The position numbers and the translations under genes are program-made. Below, piece by piece: positions 60,509-64,000 of a stretch of DNA of 64,000 nt. Below the pieces are notes generated by a model, which did not search any database, was not told where the DNA came from, and saw nothing but the letters and a program-made list of their open reading frames with translations. The stretch's first letter is position 1; each line of letters opens with the position of its first letter. The stretch covers positions 1 through 64,000 of the forward strand of contig CAYSVH010000013.1 of assembly GCA_964434425.1 (NCBI GenBank), read 5' to 3'. This DNA comes from CALMEC01 sp964434425 (lineage in GTDB: Bacteria > Actinomycetota > Thermoleophilia > Miltoncostaeales > Miltoncostaeaceae).

Positions 60509-61177
60509 CTGAACCGCGAAGAGAAAGCACAGGTCATCGCCGACGTGGTCGAGCGCATGGAGCGCACCGGCACCGTCGTGGCGGCGGACTTCCGTGGTCT
60601 CAGCGTCGCCGATATCACCGAGCTTCGAACGAAGCTGCGGGATGCGGACGCCGAGATGACGATCATCAAGAACACGCTGTCACGGCGTGCCGCCGACCAG
60701 GTGGGGCGCGACGCCCTCACCCCGTACCTCACGGGTCCGACCGGACTGGTGTGGGTCAACGGTGACCCGGCCGCAGCCGCAAAGGTGCTCTCCGACTTTG
60801 CGAAGGAGCACGAGGAGACGTTCTCCGTCCGCGGAGGAACCCTCGACGGCGAGGATCTTCCGCTGGCCGCACTGCAGCAGCTGGCAAGCCTGCCGAGCCG
60901 CGACGTGCTGCTCGCCAAGCTGGCCGGCGGCATCGCCGCCCCGCTCACGGGTCTGGCCGGTGGCCTCCAGTCGCTGATCTCGACCTTCGCCCGCACACTC
61001 GGCGCCGTCCAGGCATCCGGGCAGCTGGCAGAGGGCTCCGCGCCCGCGGAGCCGGCACCCGCCGACGAGGCACCCGCCGCTGAGGCGGCCGACGAGGCAC
61101 CCGCCGAGCCCGAGGCATCCGCCGACGGCGAGGCAGCACCCGACGCCGAGGCGTCGACCGAAACCCCCGAAAGCTGA
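60509..61177 (+). CDS. rplJ: 50S ribosomal protein L10
   Basis: A 222-aa L10: NREEKAQVIADVVERMERTG, TVVAADFRGLSVADITELRT, KNTLSRRAADQVG, FSVRGGTLDGEDLPLAALQQ. The family N-terminus begins at the CTG at 60509, which has an ideal AGGAGGTG 5 bases upstream; the next in-frame conventional start (GTG 60545) would remove 12 conserved residues. The C-terminus has a 50-residue Ala/Glu/Pro-rich extension beyond the L12-binding helix, longer than usual. L10 anchors the L7/L12 stalk. Confidence 0.93.
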   Translation: MNREEKAQVIADVVERMERTGTVVAADFRGLSVADITELRTKLRDADAEMTIIKNTLSRRAADQVGRDALTPYLTGPTGLVWVNGDPAAAAKVLSDFAKEHEETFSVRGGTLDGEDLPLAALQQLASLPSRDVLLAKLAGGIAAPLTGLAGGLQSLISTFARTLGAVQASGQLAEGSAPAEPAPADEAPAAEAADEAPAEPEASADGEAAPDAEASTETPES

Positions 61178-61202
61178 AACGACGTAACAGGAGCGACAAC
61201 TG

Positions 61203-61592
61203 ATGGGTATTACGACTGAAGAGTGGATCGAGGAGCTCAAGGGGATTTCCGTCCTGGAGCTGTCTGAGCGCATCAAGGCCATCGAGGAGGCCTTCGGCGT
61301 GACCGCCGCCGCCCCCGTGGCCGTGGCCGCCGCCCCCGGTGGTGGTGGAGACGCCGGTGGTGACGCCGGTGGAGCCGAGCAGACCTCGTTCACCGTGGTC
61401 CTCGAGAGCGCCGGCGACAAGAAGATCCCGGTCATCAAGGTGGTCCGTCAGATCACCGGTCTCGGTCTCAAGGAGGCCAAGGACCTGGTGGACGGCGCGC
61501 CCGGCAACCTCAAGGAGGGTGTCGACAAGGACGAGGCCGAGAAGATGAAGGCGGACCTCGAAGAGGCCGGAGCCAGCGTCTCCCTCAAGTAG
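61203..61592 (+). CDS. rplL: 50S ribosomal protein L7/L12
   Basis: A 129-aa L7/L12: the N-terminal dimerisation helix (WIEELKGISVLELSERIKAI), a Gly/Ala hinge (GGGGDAGGDAGG) and the factor-binding domain (FTVVLESAGDKKIPVIKVVR, LGLKEAKDLVDGAPGNLKEG, EEAGASVSLK). GGAGCGACAACTG precedes the ATG. It is translated right after rplJ (25-base gap). Confidence 0.97.
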   Translation: MGITTEEWIEELKGISVLELSERIKAIEEAFGVTAAAPVAVAAAPGGGGDAGGDAGGAEQTSFTVVLESAGDKKIPVIKVVRQITGLGLKEAKDLVDGAPGNLKEGVDKDEAEKMKADLEEAGASVSLK

Positions 61593-61598
61593 TCACCC

Positions 61599-61652
61599 TG
61601 CTCTCTTCCCGCGCGAACCCGTCGCCGGGTTCCCGCGGTGGGGAGAGAGCAG
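61599..61652 (+). terminator. Long hairpin after rplL
   Basis: CTGCTCTCT (from 61599) pairs with AGAGAGCAG (to 61652), with an inner GAACCCG/CGGGTTC stem; 6 bases after the rplL stop. A probable terminator or attenuator at the end of the rplJ-rplL transcript. Confidence 0.7.
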
Positions 61653-61722
61653 CGGGACACGCCGTTCGCATCGGCTTCGCCAACGCGAACGGCGAAGCTT
61701 CACCGCGGTTCAGAGGTTCCGG

Positions 61723-61752
61723 CGCCCCGTGCACCATCAGGTGCACGGGGCG
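61723..61752. terminator. Second strong hairpin after rplL
   Basis: CGCCCCGTGCACC (61723-61735) and its perfect complement (61740-61752) with an ATCA loop. It can serve both rplL and the convergent LuxR gene. Confidence 0.75.
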
Positions 61753-61863
61753 GCGTGCATTTGGGAGTGTTCCGGGTCGATCCGCATGTCTGGCACCCGG
61801 CATGCGCCCGTGTGCCGATGCACGGGCGGGCGGTGAACCCGCGGCCCCGACGAGGCCCCGCGC

Positions 61864-62997
61864 CTACTGCAGGTAACGGCCGGACGGTCCGAGATCGGCG
61901 CCGTGCCGCGGGAGGTAGCAGTCGAGGTAGACGCGCGAGACGAGCTCTCGGCGGCTGCGGACGCCGGCCTTGTCGAAGATGGACTTCAGGTGATCCTGGA
62001 CGGTGTAGGCCGAAACGTGGAGTGACGACGCGATCAGCCTGGTCTCGACCCCGCGCAGCACCATCTCGGTCACGTCGCGTTCGCGGGGAGTGAGACCGAA
62101 GGCGGCCACCACGAGGTCGAGGATCTCTGCCGGTCGGGCATCCTCGATGGTCACCACGACCTCGCCGGTCGCGTCGTCTCGGCCGGCCAGCGGTGCGGCG
62201 TGCAACACGAGCCAGACCCCGGACCCCGTACGGACGCGGGCACGGGGCAGTCCGGCCCCCGGAGCCGCGGCTACGGCACGGACCGCCCGGACCAGGTCCA
62301 GGATCGTGCTGAACGGATCCGTGTGATGGACGGCGGTCGCGAGATCCGCCAGTCGTCGCTCCGCTCCGGCGCTGATGCGGACCACCTCGTCGTCGCAGCC
62401 GACGATGACGACGGCGGGACCCGTGCCGGTGAGGTCGACGATCGGCGAGTCCGCGAGCCGGTTCATGATCCCGCACCGAACGCCCCGGGCGAACGCCTCC
62501 GAGAGCGACGCCAGGTAGTCGATCTCGGAGGGGCCGAAGGCCGGGTCGCCCGGAGCGCGCATCAACGCCATACCGCCCCACACGCCGGCCGGATCACGGA
62601 AAAGACAGCGAAGCTCGTCCGCGAAGCCGAACACCGGACCGTGGAGCCGGTCCATCCGCACCGAGCGGAGCACGTCACCTCCGGTCACGCTGTGGACGCC
62701 CACCGCGCACTGGGAGCCGCGCGCCAGCATTCGGAACGACGTCGGCTCCTCCTCGGCGTACTCGAGCTCGGCGAACGCGTCGTCGTGTGAGTCCATCTCC
62801 GCCAGCGCCCCGTACTTGCGTCCGCTGGTCAGGATCATCGTGGCCGGGTCGTGCGTCACGACGCAGGCCGCCACCCAGGGCACAGCCCGCCGTATGGAGG
62901 ACGTGGCCTCGGCGAAGAAGTCGTCCAGGTTGAGACCTCCCCGCGAGAGGACGTCGAGGTCCCCGCGGACACGTGCCTCCGTCAGGGAATCCCTCAT
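61864..62997 (-). CDS. LuxR family transcriptional regulator
   Basis: A 377-aa protein whose last 65 residues are a LuxR helix-turn-helix (LTPRERDVTEMVLRGVETRL; SSLHVSAYTVQDHLKSIFDK; AGVRSRRELVSRVYLD). The 300-residue N-terminus resembles a GAF/PAS-type sensor (WVAACVVTHDPATMILTSGR; EIDYLASLSEAFARGVRCGI; VWLVLHAAPLAGRDDATGEV). The ATG at 62997 follows GGTGGGGGTGG; ATG 63030 is an alternative. It has a close tandem paralogue immediately upstream on the same strand. No cognate kinase is visible. Confidence 0.87.
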   Translation of the reverse strand: MRDSLTEARVRGDLDVLSRGGLNLDDFFAEATSSIRRAVPWVAACVVTHDPATMILTSGRKYGALAEMDSHDDAFAELEYAEEEPTSFRMLARGSQCAVGVHSVTGGDVLRSVRMDRLHGPVFGFADELRCLFRDPAGVWGGMALMRAPGDPAFGPSEIDYLASLSEAFARGVRCGIMNRLADSPIVDLTGTGPAVVIVGCDDEVVRISAGAERRLADLATAVHHTDPFSTILDLVRAVRAVAAAPGAGLPRARVRTGSGVWLVLHAAPLAGRDDATGEVVVTIEDARPAEILDLVVAAFGLTPRERDVTEMVLRGVETRLIASSLHVSAYTVQDHLKSIFDKAGVRSRRELVSRVYLDCYLPRHGADLGPSGRYLQ

Positions 62998-63119
62998 CGG
63001 ACCACCCCCACCCGCGTCGACGACCGGCATGAACACCACGGAACCCCGAGGCGACGGACGGGAGGGGAGAGGGAGACTGAGTCCGGTCCGAGCCTCCAGA
63101 AGGAGGAAACGACCATCAT

Positions 63120-64000
63120 CTAGGCCACGATTCCGCCGGAGGGACCCACCTCGTCGCCGAAGCGGGGCAGGTACTGGTCGAAGTAGACACGTGAGATGAG
63201 CTCTCGGCGGCTGCGGACGCCGGCCTTGTCGAACACGGCCTTCAGATGATCCTGCACCGTGTAGGCCGACACGTGCATCGCAGCGGCGATGGCCTTCGTC
63301 TCCACCCCGCGGAGGACCATGCTGGTCACCTCGCGTTCGCGGATGGTGAGACCGAACGCGGCGACCACCAGATCCAGGATCTCGGCGGGGCGCGCCTCCT
63401 CGATCGTCACCACGACATCGCCGATGGATCCGTCGCGGCACGCCAGTGGCGACGCATGGAGGACCAACCACGTACCGGACGCCGTACGCGCGCGGGCCCG
63501 GGGAAGCCGGGCGTTCCTCTCGCGCGTCATCGCCCGTGCGGCCTGCACGAGACCGAGCACGATCCCCACCGGATCCGTGCGGTTGCACGCCGTGTTCAGA
63601 TCCGCGAGCCGTTCCTCGGCGCCGATGCTCATCCGCACCACCTCGTCCTCGGCGTCGAAGATGACGACGGCGGGACCGTTGCTCGCCGTGTCGACCACGG
63701 GTGAGTCGACGAGCCGGGCCATGATCCCGGACCGTATGCCGCGCGCGAACGCCTGGGACAGCGATGCCAGGTAGGCGACGTCGGCCGGGGTGAAGACGGG
63801 CGCGGAGGGCTCGCGCATCAGCGCCAGGCTGCCCCATACGCCGGCACCGTCGCGCAGCAGGACGCGGAGCTCGTCCGTGAACCCGTAGACCGGGCAGAGG
63901 AGGCGATCCATGCGCGGCGATCGCCTCACGTCGCCGTCGGTGAGGGTGTGCATGCTCACGGCGCCGAGCGGATGGTCCACCAGCGCCCGGAACGACGACG
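63120..64000 (-). CDS. LuxR family transcriptional regulator (partial, paralogue)
   Basis: The gene continues beyond the window edge, so its start is missing. About 290 residues are visible and align with the downstream regulator along their length: GPAVVIFDAEDEVVRMSIGA, TWLVLHASPLACRDGSIGDV, ARPAEILDLVVAAFGLTIRE, AMHVSAYTVQDHLKAVFDKA and GVRSRRELISRVYFDQYLPR. The DNA-binding helix is nearly identical in both, so they may recognise the same sites while their sensor parts differ. Confidence 0.87.
   Translation of the reverse strand, partial: SSFRALVDHPLGAVSMHTLTDGDVRRSPRMDRLLCPVYGFTDELRVLLRDGAGVWGSLALMREPSAPVFTPADVAYLASLSQAFARGIRSGIMARLVDSPVVDTASNGPAVVIFDAEDEVVRMSIGAEERLADLNTACNRTDPVGIVLGLVQAARAMTRERNARLPRARARTASGTWLVLHASPLACRDGSIGDVVVTIEEARPAEILDLVVAAFGLTIREREVTSMVLRGVETKAIAAAMHVSAYTVQDHLKAVFDKAGVRSRRELISRVYFDQYLPRFGDEVGPSGGIVA

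Overview
The window is GC-rich bacterial chromosome with strong G/C preference at third codon positions, many GTG and TTG starts, and several promoters lying only 6-8 bases before the start codon (leaderless mRNAs). A translation cluster runs rpmG, tRNA-Trp, secE, nusG, rplK, rplA, rplJ, rplL. This fits an actinobacterium, possibly a deep-branching class such as Thermoleophilia or Acidimicrobiia. The class is a low-confidence guess.

Region by region. 0-6.2 kb: an Rrf2 regulator, an RDD membrane protein, a winged-helix protein containing a 29-bp direct repeat, a DUF3817 membrane protein, and a 1157-aa RecB-like nuclease/helicase. 6.3-18.2 kb: DUF1254 protein, GAP-family membrane protein, formylglycine-generating enzyme (FGE), DUF2252 protein, a decayed ISL3 transposase, a MalT-like LuxR regulator, a SHOCT/DUF6325 cluster and a cysteine-type sulfatase; the FGE is the expected activator of the sulfatase. 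18.3-25.6 kb: membrane protein, IS remnant, AraC + VOC protein, UvrA-like ATPase, a class I glutamine amidotransferase, and an AraC regulator divergent from an AhpD-like protein. 25.7-29.0 kb: a secreted metallophosphoesterase with an almost perfect 813-bp internal duplication. 29.1-30.7 kb: a two-gene operon of a PP-loop (QueC-like) ATPase and an NTF2-like protein. 31.3-33.6 kb: an eroded island abutting the 3' end of tRNA-Lys, with remnants of a type III restriction subunit, cas3 and cas5 of a type I-C-like CRISPR system, and a Phd/PIN toxin-antitoxin pair lying exactly where cas3 and cas5 would join. 33.7-44.2 kb: pyrD, a secreted protease, MarR, substrate-binding protein, BolA-Grx4 pair, Nudix, DUF2877 and PurM-like proteins, intradiol dioxygenase. 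44.3-57.4 kb: YyaL/SSP411 protein, J-domain protein, glycosyltransferase, acyl-CoA ligase, exonuclease III, FetAB-like ABC transporter, a second Phd/VapC pair with its operator, and an SCP2-HADH-Hyi operon. 57.6-61.6 kb: the translation cluster. 61.8 kb to the end: two tandem paralogous LuxR regulators, the second cut by the window edge.

Most interesting non-coding structure: (1) two 168-bp copies of one element, about 80% identical with no gaps, each beginning inside the stop codon of the upstream gene, in the secE-nusG and rplA-rplJ gaps; (2) two bipartite palindrome units (22905-23035 and 52051-52185) sharing the core GGTGCCAGGCACC but with locus-specific arms that stay self-complementary; (3) probable CTG start codons, best supported for rplJ. 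No CRISPR array, rRNA operon, intact IS or prophage was seen.
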